From Limanda limanda (taxonomy: Eukaryota; Chordata; Actinopteri; Pleuronectiformes; Pleuronectidae), in contig NC_083656.1 of NCBI RefSeq assembly GCF_963576545.1, forward strand, positions 3,973,686 to 4,037,685: a DNA stretch of 64,000 nt. The letters run 5' to 3'. The first letter of the stretch is position 1. Each line of letters starts with the position of its first letter. Of this stretch, positions 49,129 to 60,723 are shown one piece after another. The translations under genes were made by a program, and so were the position numbers. The notes beneath the pieces were generated by a model. It was not told the origin of the DNA. It did not search any database and saw only the letters and a list, made by a program, of their open reading frames with translations.

Positions 49129-49312
49129 GGCAGTTGGAGCAGTTGAAGCCCAGAGCCATGTCAGGATGTCGGCTTGCACCTCCACCACCAGCAGCTCCAC
49201 CAGCTCCACCACCACCGCTGCTGCTGCTGCGGGTCGCTCCGTGCACTACCCCGGCGACCCGTGCGGCGATGGCGAGGAAACCCCGTTGACGTTGCACTGC
49301 TTTTTCATGCCG
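49129..49312 (+). promoter_or_regulatory. bicral: bicral non-coding first exon and CpG-rich promoter
   Basis: A CpG-rich stretch of about 49.16-50.0 kb marks a promoter for the plus-strand gene. A GTGAGT donor at 49313 after TTCATGCCG suggests the end of a first exon; the start is not fixed. Frames in it do not join the coding exon at 51593 in phase, so it is taken as 5'UTR. A TCACGTG E-box lies at 49055-49061, just upstream. Confidence 0.5.
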
Positions 49313-51592
49313 GTGAGTTTCCCTCTGAGTGAATTATAATTTTGCGATAAAATTTTCCAGGCAGAAACACACACGTCGGGCTCCTTCCTGCTTCCTCCGG
49401 GGAGGCGAGAGTCCGAAGTGTGTCCGCGGCGGCGGCGGAGGCGCGGGGAGCCGGGGGGAGAAGGAGAGAAAACATCCGAGTGGGAGAGGAGCAGGAGGAG
49501 CAGGAGGAGGAGGGGGCAGCGAATTAAAAGTGGCCAAATGGAGATATTGGGTTTCAAGCCGAGTGCAGCGGGAGTTCTCCGCCTTTCGAGAGTCTTTTGT
49601 GTTGTTGTTGTCGTCGCGAATCGGGAGAAATTTCCACGCCGGTTCTCCTCCGCGGGTTCCCCCCCCCCGGATCCGTGGCGTCGACCCGGCGGCTACAGCT
49701 AACCGGAGCAGGCCGGTGCGCAGGGGGGTTGGAGGGGGCTAGGCGGCCGGGGCAGGACCAGGGCAGGACCGGGGGATCGGGTTTAGGGCTATAACCTCGC
49801 CCCGGTTGGGTTAGGCTCGGTTTCGGGTGTGTTTGAGTCGAAGGCGGCGGTGGTGGTGGCGGGGTTGTGTGTTTGTGTTGCCCGGGGAGGACACGGTGGA
49901 AGTCGGCGGAGAGACAGCCGAGCCACGCAGGCTGGATCCGGGCGGTTCTCTAGCTCCACCCGGCCGTTACCAACGTGTCGAGTCGGGCTATTTCTTAGGG
50001 ATTAACCGGTAGCTAGCTGCGGGTTAGATCGTGATTCTAACCCTAGATCCTCCGGGGGAAGCACTGCGACACGGGGACTAGCTTGGTTTCCGTCGAGTCA
50101 CTCCTGCTACGATGCGACGGGAATTAGCTTTTTAATCCAAAACGTTTCACTGCGACGTGGCTTTTCGTTGACTAACTGGAAATAACTCGTAGATTCCGAA
50201 CGTTTAGTTGATAAACTCTTAAAAACTCGGTCGTGTTTGTTTTAGACGCTGCTAACATTTGATTATAGAACGCGTAATCATCACACGTTGGGACTAATTG
50301 TGTTAACGATTCGACTACACAACAACAAAATACCCCGGATTGTCACTGTTTCTCTTCATCCACCTTCAGTTGAAATAATTAGAACGTTTGCGTGGGAAAT
50401 TCCACCGTCCCTGTGATATAATGGCGTCCCTTCTTCGTCGTAGTTTGGCATATTTGTGTATCATTGAATCAAAAGCACAAAGGATTCCGCACAACATCGA
50501 GTTATTGTTGTTATTGATACTTGACATTAAATGATTTCCCTCAACATGTGATTAAATGTAATCCTCCTGCACTCCTTTGTTCTGCCCGAATCAAACATGG
50601 AGGCTGAACGTGGCTGTGAAGACGAGTGCTAACAGCCATTTTGTAGCATTGCAGTTGTTACATTTCCACACAACAGACACACAAAAAGCTCCTCTTCCCC
50701 TCGACTTTGACCAGAAGCACAAACACAACAATGTCATTGTAAACACTCAAATAGCCACTGCAGGTACTTTGGATTTTTCTGTTTTAAACTTTTTGTTGAA
50801 ATACAACCTTTCACATCAAAGCACTTTAAAGAAAACGTAGTAGAAATCCAAACTCTCACATCCTTCCTCTGCAGCCTCACATTCACGCTCACTGTCTCAT
50901 GGTTGTGTCCCTTTTTTCAAAATTTGTTTTATTATTAGTAGCACCAAGATGGCTGCGTACCTTTCAAACCCATAAAGCCAGCTCCTCTGTGAGCGTAGAG
51001 GCTGAAAGCAAGTGTTGGTGGTGCACATGGAGTAGGGTGGAGTTCTACACTCAAATGGCCATTTCTTGCTGCGCACAGACACCAAAGACAACCAATGTGG
51101 GACAGCAGAGGAGGATTATGGGTGGGAGTTTGAGTCTCTGCTGCGGGGGGGATGAAGGCCGTCCTGCCCTCACTCACGTATACATGCTGATCTCCCACAG
51201 CAGTGAATCGCTCACTGTATCCGTCCCCGTCTGTCTCTGCACGCCCTCATTTCACAAACCCGTCCCACACCCTGTGTCTCGCACCTGTAACTTTGTAATC
51301 CCAACTAAATCTAGCTTCTCACCCCCCCCACCCGCAGCCCAGCTTGCTGCAGGAAACAAAGGGTGTTAAATGACCGAGTCCATGCTTCCTGCTGGAAACC
51401 AGTGAGTGAGATGCCGCCACAGCACACATGCAAAGTGTCCCAGTTCAGTTTATAAACAAACACACAAGTTCCCAACTGGGGTTGACTCCATTGTTTGATG
51501 AAGCCAGTGGTCCATGCAAATGTGAACGTAAACCCTTTAATCTTCATTTCTTAGACTCCTCACCTGTGTCTTCCCATCATCTCTCAGGTGTC
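49313..51592 (+). other. bicral intron 1 / 5' region
   Basis: The left part is CpG rich; the remainder is ordinary intron-like sequence. The acceptor before the coding start is either TTTCTTAG near 51554 or CTCTCAG at 51587. No other exon recognised. Confidence 0.5.
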
Positions 51593-54500
51593 ATGGATGA
51601 TGAGGACGATCGCCATCTTCTGGATATTTTAGGGTAAAAATCTGGCTCACATTACTTGAATAAACTGCAGGATTATGTAACACATTGTACACGTCTGCTT
51701 AAGTTTAATCTAAACAATTTCCAAAGTTACTCCTTAAAATCAAAACATCGATGCCACAATGGTGTGCAAGCATATTCTTTTCATCTTTTGATTGTTTAGA
51801 GAAGTGATTAAACAACAATCCCTCACATAAGAGTATCGTGGAATATTGACTTTTATCATGGAGTTAAGCAAATTCTATCCCAAACATTAGTGAGAAGAAA
51901 TGTTTGTTACACGAGACGTGTATTAGGCTTTTCTGCCCCGATAATAAGTCTGTCCTCTTTCCAACCTTTTCAGAGATGTGGATGCATTGAATGACTATCT
52001 CCATGGCAACAACAGCAAGTCTGTGAGTGACTCTTACAGAACTCATTCAAAGTCGATCCTTACAGAGTTTGTCTGAATAGAAAAGCTTGATTTTGATGCT
52101 GGGAGCCGACCACCCGGGCCTCCGCTGCTCTGAGCAATCTGTTTGTTTCTGCAGATTGAGGAGGATGATGTGACCAACGCAGCTTATGGATCAGATGGAT
52201 CCTTCTTTGCTGGTGACACAGTAAGTTTCCCTGGGATTATCCTCATCTAACCAAAACATTAGGGGTGGGAATTGGCAAAAATGTGACAATTCAATAGTAT
52301 TGCGATACTGCAAGTATTGCGATTCGATTCTGCGATATATTGCGATTCATGTCCCCCATATTATTCAAAGGCATTACAAAAAATGAGGAAAATAAGACTG
52401 CTCAACTCACTTAAAATGTCCGATTTAATTCTGTGAACAACATTGTCTTCTACACATTAACTGAAGTGCAAAAACTAAGAAAGGGTAGTGCAAAACTTTG
52501 TCCTTGAACATTCAGGACACAGGACCTTTGTTATTATTTTCTGAATAGGAGACCTCTCACTTGAACACTGAGCTCCCAGCACATAAGTTACAATTATTTA
52601 AATACAATACAGTAACATCAAGCAGACATAATAGAGTAACATAAACCTGAGAATAATCATATAAATAAGAGTAACCTAGAGCTTCAGTCAAATTGAGACC
52701 TGCAAGGTCATGACCCAAAATGTTAAATTTTATTTGGTTTCCTGGGACAGATTAAGGTCTCAGGCTTTTTGTTATATTTTACGACTGAGTCATTGCTATG
52801 ATTCAGTCTGTTTGGAGAGGATCTATTTAACAGTATGGGAAGTTAAGGGAAGTAAACAGTGGTGCTGCATTTATCAATTCCTTTCATTGTTGAGTAAATT
52901 GTCACGGCACCATTTGTTGGATTAACTGTTTGTAAAGGTTGTAAGAAGCAGTTAAGAACCTGGCAAACATTCTGAGGCCTTCACATGCAAACTGTTTTTT
53001 CTAAATGCCTCCTTTAGCCTGGCTCCAACTCGGGCCTCAAGGATGGCTCTTCCTCAATGGGTGGATTCGGCGCCGATTCAGCCGGGGCAGGCCTCCAGCT
53101 CTCCAGCAGCCTTTCATTCATCGAGGATGAATTGGGGTCCGGGAACTCTTCTGGCGGCGGGGACCTCGGGGGGGAGGACCAGCCCTTTGACATCCTGCAG
53201 AAGTCCCTCATGGAGGCCGACATCACGGAGCAGACGCTGGCCCAGGACGCCTTACTGGACTCCCAGCCCGCTCCCACTCTAGTGCAGGCGCCGGTTCCCT
53301 TCCAGTCCCAGCTGGTCTCTGGGGGTTATGGAGGGGGAGTGGGTATGGTAACCACGGCAACTGCTGGGTTTCCTACAGGCCAGTTCCTGCAGGGAGTTTC
53401 CCAGCTGCCCAATGGCTCCGCCCAGCACATCCAGGTGTTGGGATCCTTCGGGGCAGGTGGGGGGATGATGACTCTGAGCAGTTTGGAGAGAAATCCTCAG
53501 CTTGTGTTGAGGCCAGGGGCCCCTGTAGCCGCAGCAGGGGCCACAACAGGGGGGCAGGTGTTCGCCCCCACTCAAGGTCAAGTCGGCCTACCTTTTAAAA
53601 ACATCCCCCTTCAAAACATCATCATCCAGAGAGGCCCCGGAGGGACCCAGACTCTTGTCAGACCTATCCAACCCAAACCACTTCAAGCTGGCACGCAGAC
53701 CATCTACAGTCTTCAGCCCACTTCCACCACCATGGCTAATGCTAACTCTGCTGCTTCGGGGGGGCACTACACAGCCAACGGCTCCATCGTGGTACAACCG
53801 TCCATGGAGCAGCAACAAGCACAGACCAACTTACAACCTGGACAGTACCTGCTCCCCAGCTCGTTGGCCCTCGCTCCGGGCAGCAACCTCCACAACGGCC
53901 CCAGCGACCCCAACTCAAATGCCCTAATCACCAGTCAGAATGCGGTGCAGATTGTGGCAGGACAGAACTTCACCGCACAACAGAGGGGTCCGTTCATCCT
54001 GAATCAGGGACTAGTCACCGCGAGTCAGGTTGGAGGGTGTGTGACCCAAACATGGACAGGAGTTACTTGTTCGACCACGGTACCTGTGCAGACGTCATGT
54101 GCCCCTGGGCGGCTGACCCTGGGGGTCGTAGGTCAAACGCAAGTGTCAGCAAGCCCAGTGCAGCGCCTCCTAGTCACTCAAACCCAGAACTGCACTTCCC
54201 TGTCCCCTTTAGCTGGAGGAGGGACGCAGGAGCAAGACTTCAGACAGGTACAATTACACGTCACTGATGGTATTTTCATAATTTCCACCCCGTAAGTCTG
54301 ACTGACTTTAACTGTTTTATTTTTCAGAATTCCTCATCACCTTCCCTCAAACAGCCCGGTAACATTCATGGTAACTAACACTCTATTGGTGTTTCAGAAA
54401 TGTTTATCAGTGTTTTATGTGTCGTCTCCTGTACTTTGACTTAATGAGGTTCTTGTGTTGTTTGTTTCTTTCAGTCATGAGAACCATGACGCAAGATTCA

Positions 54501-56116
54501 ACGCTTAACTCTCAGGTACTTTCACTATTTGTTTTGCACTCATGTCTGTGCACGTGTCAGGGCTCCCACCTGACTGTTGGTACAACTAGAAACTATTCAA
54601 CAACTATATACTTTATAAAGAAATGCACAAACATGCAGTCTGACGGCTGAGGGAAACGACCAAGTATATTATCAGGATAAAAAGTTTCATACCATTATTT
54701 ATTGATTGATTGATATTGATAAATGACAAATAATTTCTTCTTTCAATCTAAGTTGAAGGAATCAGATGTGGTTCTTCTATCAGATGGCAGCCTTTGTACA
54801 TTCTACACTAGAATTAGTTCACAGGGACGATATTGGTGATGTTGTGACAGCGTTGGTTTCTGTGCTGTTTCCAGGTCAGTGCACAGAAGAGGCCTGCCCA
54901 CCCGCCCCTTACAAGAGAGGGAATGTGAGTTGTTGTTTTTTCCCCTGTGAATATTTAAATAGTTTTGACTTGTCAGGTGTTGACTTGTGTAAATAGTTTC
55001 AACCATTGAAGGAGCTTTTCTTGTCTCTGTAGGATTTTACAACGGCTGGGGAAGGATCACGCCGGAGTTCAGACCCTCGATCGGCGAAGTTTCTCTTCAA
55101 TCAGCGACGCGCTGCAAAGACTCCTCCCCTACCACGTGTTCCAGGGGGCGCCGCCCAGCCAGGAGGAGTTCGCACAGGGTACGTACGGCCTGAAGCTAAA
55201 TCTCCAAGGAAGAAAAAGTAAATAGAATAAAGAATAAAAAAAAGCTTTTATCCAACTTGAGGTCTGTGTTGTTTTGTTTCCAGTGGATGATGAATTTGAG
55301 GCCGTAGCGACTCAGGTGCTGAAGAGGACCCAGGCCATGGTGAACAAATACAGACGGTTACTACTGGTGGAAGCTGAGGTAGGCGCGTCCATGAGCAAGT
55401 TGTGGCACTCGCAGGTATTTCACCGGTTGCTAACAGCCTCTCCCCCCCCCCCCCCCCCCGCAGCGTTCAAGTCCGTCATCGGAGATGGTGATGATCGACC
55501 GGACCTTCAACCAAGAGGAACGCACCAACCTCACGCAAGACAAGCGCATGGTACTCGTGGATCCAGGTAAGACCGAGAAAAAAGGAAGAGTAAAGGACTT
55601 TGGAGAAAACAAGACCTTCTGTTCAACTCTTCTTCTCTTAACTGTTTTACAGACAGCTTCCTGGAAGACTTCTGCTGTGGCATGAAATCCAGACTTTCCC
55701 CAGAACCGGCCCCGGCCCCGACCCCTCCTCCGTCCAGCTGTAGCTGGAACCCGTCAGACAGTGGCTCCACGGAGCCGCCGTACAGGACAGACTCGCAGCC
55801 CGGCTGTGGAGATCCGGGAGGGGGCGGGGCTGCAGGAGGTGGGGCGCCAGACAGAGTCCCCCCCCTACACTTAGAAAACAAGAGCGCCCTTGAACTGAAG
55901 AGATCCCAGCAGCGCTTTGAGCCCAGCGGCGGCAGCAACCACAGCCGTTCCCCAGGTAGCGTCTCGCCTCCAGCAGCAAAGTCAGGAGGACAGACGCACT
56001 ACCAGGGTTCTCACCAACTGTCCCCGCCCCAGTTCCCCTCTGAGCCCACGTCCCCCCCCCACACTGACACAGACTCTGCTCTCGAGGCGGCGGTCAACAG
56101 CATCTTGGAATGTTAA
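51593..56116 (+). CDS. bicral: BICRA-like protein (GLTSCR1-like), ncBAF subunit
   Basis: BICRAL/GLTSCR1L is a defining subunit of the non-canonical BAF (GBAF) chromatin remodeller with BRD9, acting in the nucleus. Coding exons are 51593-51633, 51974-52022, 52155-52220, 53018-54247, 54328-54370, 54475-54515, 54875-54924, 55033-55178, 55284-55378, 55464-55566 and 55653-56116, all GT-AG and in phase, giving 775 aa. The N-terminus (MDDEDDRHLLDILGD, then ALNDYLHG and EDQPFDILQKSL) matches the family start. The large fourth exon is Gly/Gln/Thr/Ser-rich low complexity. The GLTSCR domain spans about residues 490-650, with SDALQRLLPYHVFQG, VDDEFEAVATQVLKRTQAM and EMVMIDRTFNQEER. The C-terminus ALEAAVNSILEC identifies BICRAL rather than BICRA. 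It is shorter than human BICRAL (1079 aa), mainly in low-complexity parts. Divergent from tbcc, as in human. Confidence 0.94.
52261..52700. mobile_element. Probable transposon remnant in bicral intron 3
   Basis: Begins TAGGGGTGGGAATTG, followed by repeated ATTGCGAT phrases, a start common in fish hAT-like repeats. The right end was not found, so extent and class are tentative. Confidence 0.35.
55442..55463 (+). promoter_or_regulatory. bicral: Poly-C splice acceptor of bicral exon 10
   Basis: Eighteen consecutive C residues (55442-55459) are followed directly by GCAG and the exon. The polypyrimidine tract is thus a pure C homopolymer rather than the usual T-rich tract. Confidence 0.85.
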
Positions 56117-58620
56117 GACTGATGCTTCTTATCATCCCCAGTGTTTGATTTTTGTCTTTTTATACGTGTGTGTACATGTTTATTTTTTTATTTTTAATCT
56201 CTCCTGTTGAAGTATTTGTTATCTCCCCCCCAACCCCCAACAAATCCCTGAGTGAAGAGAGGTCTACTCTTCTTTCAGGTGTCCGGTCTTTGTGACACGA
56301 TCGGCCATGTAGCATGTATTTAATTTGTTTTTACATTTCTTTCTTGTTTGTTTTGAAGCATGACGTAGGAGTCGAGGTGGATACAGGCACTTATATATAC
56401 CTATAAAGACCCGGGAATGTGTGCAATGCAATGGACTTTATATTCATTTCACAGTAAGTTGAAGAGGAGGCTGCTTTCAGACATGAACCACTGAACTCCG
56501 GATGACCTCATGGAACTCGGAGGGGCTGCATGTGAGAACGCAGACTTCAGGGGTCAGTTTCTCCTGCTGCGTTCTTCATATGTGACATTTCCCAGAGTTC
56601 ATGTCTGAAAACAGTTCAGGAGTGTTCCTCTCTTCACACACAGACACACATGCCATATATATATATATTTAGTGCCAGCTGATTACCCACAGTACCTATG
56701 CTGAACAAACCCAGGATGTGGGGGATGATGACAGTGCCTAATTCTAGGTTTCTCCTTTTTCTTTTTTATTGTTTACATGAAGAAGTTGCTTTCAGAATTC
56801 ACTCGTCACAGAAACACCCGATGAACACGTGGTTTGGCAGATTATTTGAGGTTCGATGGGCAGAGACGCGTTCACTTCGACAAATTGCACTAAACGTAAT
56901 GTTGCTTTTTTCAGGAACTGTAAGAACATGAGTTGATATTCGGCGTGCGCTCGGCTAAACAGAATGTGAACAGAACCAAAATGAGTTTCCTGCTTTCAGC
57001 TGCCTGCAACACGGACGACCTCTCCCACTAGAAACCAGTCCGACTCGACTTACTGTTGTTTTACTCTTCTCAGCAACGCTTCCTTTCTTTTCTTTACTCC
57101 TTGTGCTTAAGTCACATTTTCTTTGGCTTTGGTTTTTCTTTTGTACCTTAAAGGTATGCAAGCCCCGACACAGACAAATCTCCATTTCAACCACCTCTTA
57201 TCATTTCACGGTGTATTTTGTGTCAGGGGAGATTAGTCCTCAGATTGAGGAAGATATGTTACAACATGTTTATCTTTTTTATTTAGATTTTTTTATTTTC
57301 CTAATTATTAGAAAATTTGACTGTTCTGCTCATTGCAATGTCTCCTATGTCGTCGTTATGTTAAATCACCTTGAAGTGTCATTGATTGTATGTTTGTCTG
57401 CCTTCTGCATATTATTTTGTATTGATCATATCTATGCTTGAATACCTTGACATCTCCATCAGGTTTGTACGTTGACCTGCAAACGTGCTGCCTGATCCGT
57501 GGCTACATGCTCATGTAGTTTGATTTCCACGCCCGATTTTATTTTTTTAGTGTTGGCTCACACCTCCTGGATGTTTCCCTCACTCGCCAGTCTTTTTTTG
57601 TTATCATACATTTCTCACCTTTTCTGTTTTCCCTCTCAGCAGAGCAACCAAAATTGACCAGGAGAGAGTGTGTTCGTGTCCAGAATCATCCTCAGATTAT
57701 TTTATTTCTCTGTCCAGGACTGAAACGACTTTAACTCCCATGGCGTTAACGTCGAGCGTGCTTTACTTTTCATTAAGGTTTTAGAGCCAAAACTCAATCT
57801 ACTGTGATATTTCATCCTGATTAAGACGAATATCCTAAATATTGTATTTGTTTTTAAGAGTAACATTTCTTTGTGTAAACTTTTACAGAAATCTGTCTTA
57901 CAGTGCAAAGCAAGAAAAGACAATTTGTCTGCCAAACTCAACCCAGGACCAAAGCTTAGGTTTAACAAAGTGTAATACTGCTCCTGGGGTTGATTCTGGA
58001 TAGATCCACCTTCCTCTTATAACGTGTCTATGAATTATGATTGCCAGTAAGCTACGACTGCAGACTGAAGGCCTTTTTATTACGGGGTGATGAAGAACTC
58101 ATTTGTCTTCTTTTTGTGTTCGTGTGTGTTTGAGTGCCAGTGGCTGTCGCGGGAGCTGCTGCAAGATGTTGTCCCTCGACAGCACTTAGTTTTAGACCTG
58201 CACAAAGTAGAGACGTGTCCAGCGTCTGTCGGTGAAACAATGTGTGACCTGGATGCATATCAGTGTCCGAGGGCCCGGCAGGAACATTACCGCTTCTTCT
58301 CCTCTATTTTCAGTGGGGATTTGTTTTCCTGTCTCCATTTTCACTGTCGTTTTGTCTCACTTGATCCGTGTAGTTTGTTGTTTTGTACAAAAAATTGAAA
58401 AGTGGAACACAAAATATTTATAATTTTGTATGGAGAAAAAATAAGAATGTAAAGAAACAACACATGAGAAAATGGAAATTATTTTTTATTGTGTTTGCCA
58501 AGAAGCAGCTTCAGAAAAAATAAGGAAGAAAACTACAAAAACACTGTCATTTCTTCATTTGTAGCTCGTGTGTGTTCACTACAGCAGCGAAGGGGAGTCA
58601 ACAATAAATTCATTTTGAAT
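56117..58620 (+). other. bicral: Probable bicral 3'UTR
   Basis: AT-rich sequence without exons follows the stop codon. AATAAA at 58613-58618 is a candidate polyadenylation signal; earlier weaker signals may be used. A small MITE lies at 56475-56610 and an AT dinucleotide run near 56656-56668. Confidence 0.45.
56475..56610. mobile_element. 136-bp MITE in bicral 3'UTR
   Basis: TTTCAGACATGAAC at the left end is matched by inverted GTTCATGTCTGAAA at the right end. Similar ends and internal CTCC/CGGAG motifs occur in the element at 38067-38336. Confidence 0.8.
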
Positions 58621-59709
58621 ACAATGAGAAACTGGTCCAGTCCGGCTGAGAGCCTGCTTCAGTGTCCCTCCATTACTATGCAGCGAGTGTTCACACAGCC
58701 ACTCACAGACTCCTCATGCAGAGAAGCATCATGTGACAGGGGAAACGTTTCCAAAGAAAACACAGATTTGAGACCCTCGGCTTCACAGATAGCATCTCCT
58801 CATGGACGCTGATGTGAGGGCGTGTCAAGGTTCATGTTTCTCCACATCTGAGCTTCCTCATGAAGATTTTGATCAAGTTAAAAACTGTTTGTTCCCTTAA
58901 ATCCTCTCGTGGACCTCCGAGCCAAATTCTCTGCAGGAGCAAAGAAAACATTGGACTGCTAAACCCACACATTCTTATTAACACAACTCAACAACGACCC
59001 CTAGTGGAGTCCCTGGGACACGGCGGGACTCTGAACACATGACAGAGCTGAAACTACTTTGGATTGTCAAATGAAAACATTTGTTAAGCTCAAAAAAGTC
59101 TATCCCAATAATATTTTTTCTAAATATTTCTCTCAATCTGATATAACATAAATAGAAAATAAAAATAAATAGAATAGATCGAACTGCAGTGGTGTGAGTG
59201 GTCCAGTGAGCATTAAACTACGAATCTCTGAATTATTACTCGACCAGTTGGTAAAGAACTGGTTTTGAACTTTTTAGAAGACATCTGTGATGCAGAGAAG
59301 TTCATAAGAGGATTGATTCTTCTTCCATATTTGTCAGTTAAATAAAATGCAATCAGAACGTAAAAAAACAATCACAATTTGTCCTCCAACAACCTTCTAA
59401 ATGTTTTGTCTTTTTTAGTTTAAAGGAGACTAACTATACTCATATTCAGGGTGTTAACTTCTGAGCTCTTACATGAAAGGGTTTACAAGCTCTAATGTTC
59501 AGAAAGCACATCACTGCCCTATTTCTAGAAGTCCATTGCTGCAGTTCCTCTTTTCAGCCTCTGTCTGAAACACTTGGTTTTAGCTCCGGTCTCTTTAAAG
59601 GCCCTCATTCTGATGAAGCCCAGTCTGCGTTGATTGGCCAGCTGGTTCTCTCTGTTCTGATTGGTCAACCGACTCCAGTGCTTGAAGGACTCGTCCAGAC
59701 ATCTCGACA
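58621..59709. other. Gap between convergent bicral and mtnap1-like genes
   Basis: AT-rich; I recognise no exon. The part adjoining 59710 may be the 3'UTR of the minus-strand gene. Confidence 0.45.
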
Positions 59710-60723
59710 TCAGTGATACTTCCTCCAGCGATCATGCTCTGAAAAAACAACAACACAACCAGCAACATGACGAGTCATCTCCGAATCCATCTCTTCACAA
59801 ACACAGAGAGAAATTTCCATCACTTACTTATATGAGGGTAGCTCCAGATGTAGCTTAGCACACAGTATCCTGCTAACAGCATGCCCACTCCGCCCACACC
59901 ACCTTTCTTCACGTCGATGTATTTCCTGTAATACCACTGCCAGCCTGGTGAGGCACAGGAGAGGAGAGAGAACACATAGATATGAAAGCAGCCGGTTAGC
60001 TTAGCATAAAGACTGGTAACACGTGATCAAATCTAAATGTTTCCTTCCTGAAGCATGAGTGTATTTCCAGAAATGGATTCAGACTAGAGAGTAAATAAAG
60101 ATGGACGACATGACAGCTCCCAAAAAGTGAAGCCAAAGCGTCTCAACGCCCCCTGGTGGCTGGCTGCTGTATAGGTCATAAACCCTGCCTCCTCCATTTT
60201 ATCAGATGTAACTTGGACGAAACTAATAAATCAAAATACATGTTTATTCAAGTGTTAATTTTTGACTGTAAATTTGGTTTGAATTTAGTTAGCCATGATT
60301 GACAGCTGAGACTGACTCCTGATTGGCCAAGCACATGTATTGGTGGGACTGCGACCCCCCTGATCTCTACTGCTCAGACTCTGACTCCACATTACATCCT
60401 TGGCACAAGATGGCTGCACTCGTATCCGGGTTATTTTGGCTTCATTTCTGGCCAGTGTGAGGAAGTGGGGACGCGTCGTCCATCTTTATTTATAGTCATT
60501 GTTGCAGACAGAGTCCCAGGTGGAAACATTACAGAATCGAACAAGAGGGTCACAGCTGTTTCCTGTGATAATGCATGTATTTGTATTTGTGTGGGATGAG
60601 TTTGATATTCACCTTTCTGCACTATCTCCACTGCGTCTCTTGGACGACTGGGGACTCTGCAGCCGAGCCACTGAGGGAAGTCCCTCAGCTTCACCTCTCC
60701 GAGACCCGGCCGTGTCCCAGCCT
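59710..60723 (-). CDS. ATP synthase subunit f-like exons
   Basis: Three exons (60613-60723, 59828-59944, 59710-59738) encode about 84 residues alignable to ATP5MF over its whole conserved part. Kept are a tyrosine-rich entry (WQWYYRKYI), DVKKGG, a single transmembrane helix and the KHDRWRKYH end. The region corresponding to the usual RDF..GG segment is divergent (GCRVPSRPRDAVEIVQKG). No ATG with a short N-terminus was found upstream between 60724 and 61200, which favours splicing from the mtnap1-like exon 2. Confidence 0.8.

Larger units (their letters stand above)
45890..49135. repeat. Tandem array of ~435-bp units ending at the bicral first exon
   Basis: Four direct units share the order AGTGTTTT, CTCTTTAATCA, GGGAACAAATAAAGTTG, ACTTTTTACACCTGAACAA, GGCCCGCCCTCTACTGTCC, TCACGTGGGCG and ATATCAGTAAATATTAAATA. 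The TCACGTG core is at 47791, 48182, 48619 and 49055, so spacing is about 391, 437 and 436 bp. Unit 1 is interrupted by the Tc1/mariner element at 46102-47679. The GGCAGTTGGAGCAGTTGAAG segment that begins the bicral first exon (49129) also occurs in unit 1 (47869), so the array is built from the gene's own 5' flank. Confidence 0.9.

Noticed and set aside
45890..49135. CRISPR-like array
   Set aside because: Units are about 435 bp with no short repeats and unique spacers; this is a tandem duplication in animal nuclear DNA.
49127..49339. Coding start of bicral in the first exon (MAVGAVEAQSH frame)
   Set aside because: The frame does not join 51593 in phase at the GTGAGT donor, and the family start MDDEDD is found downstream.
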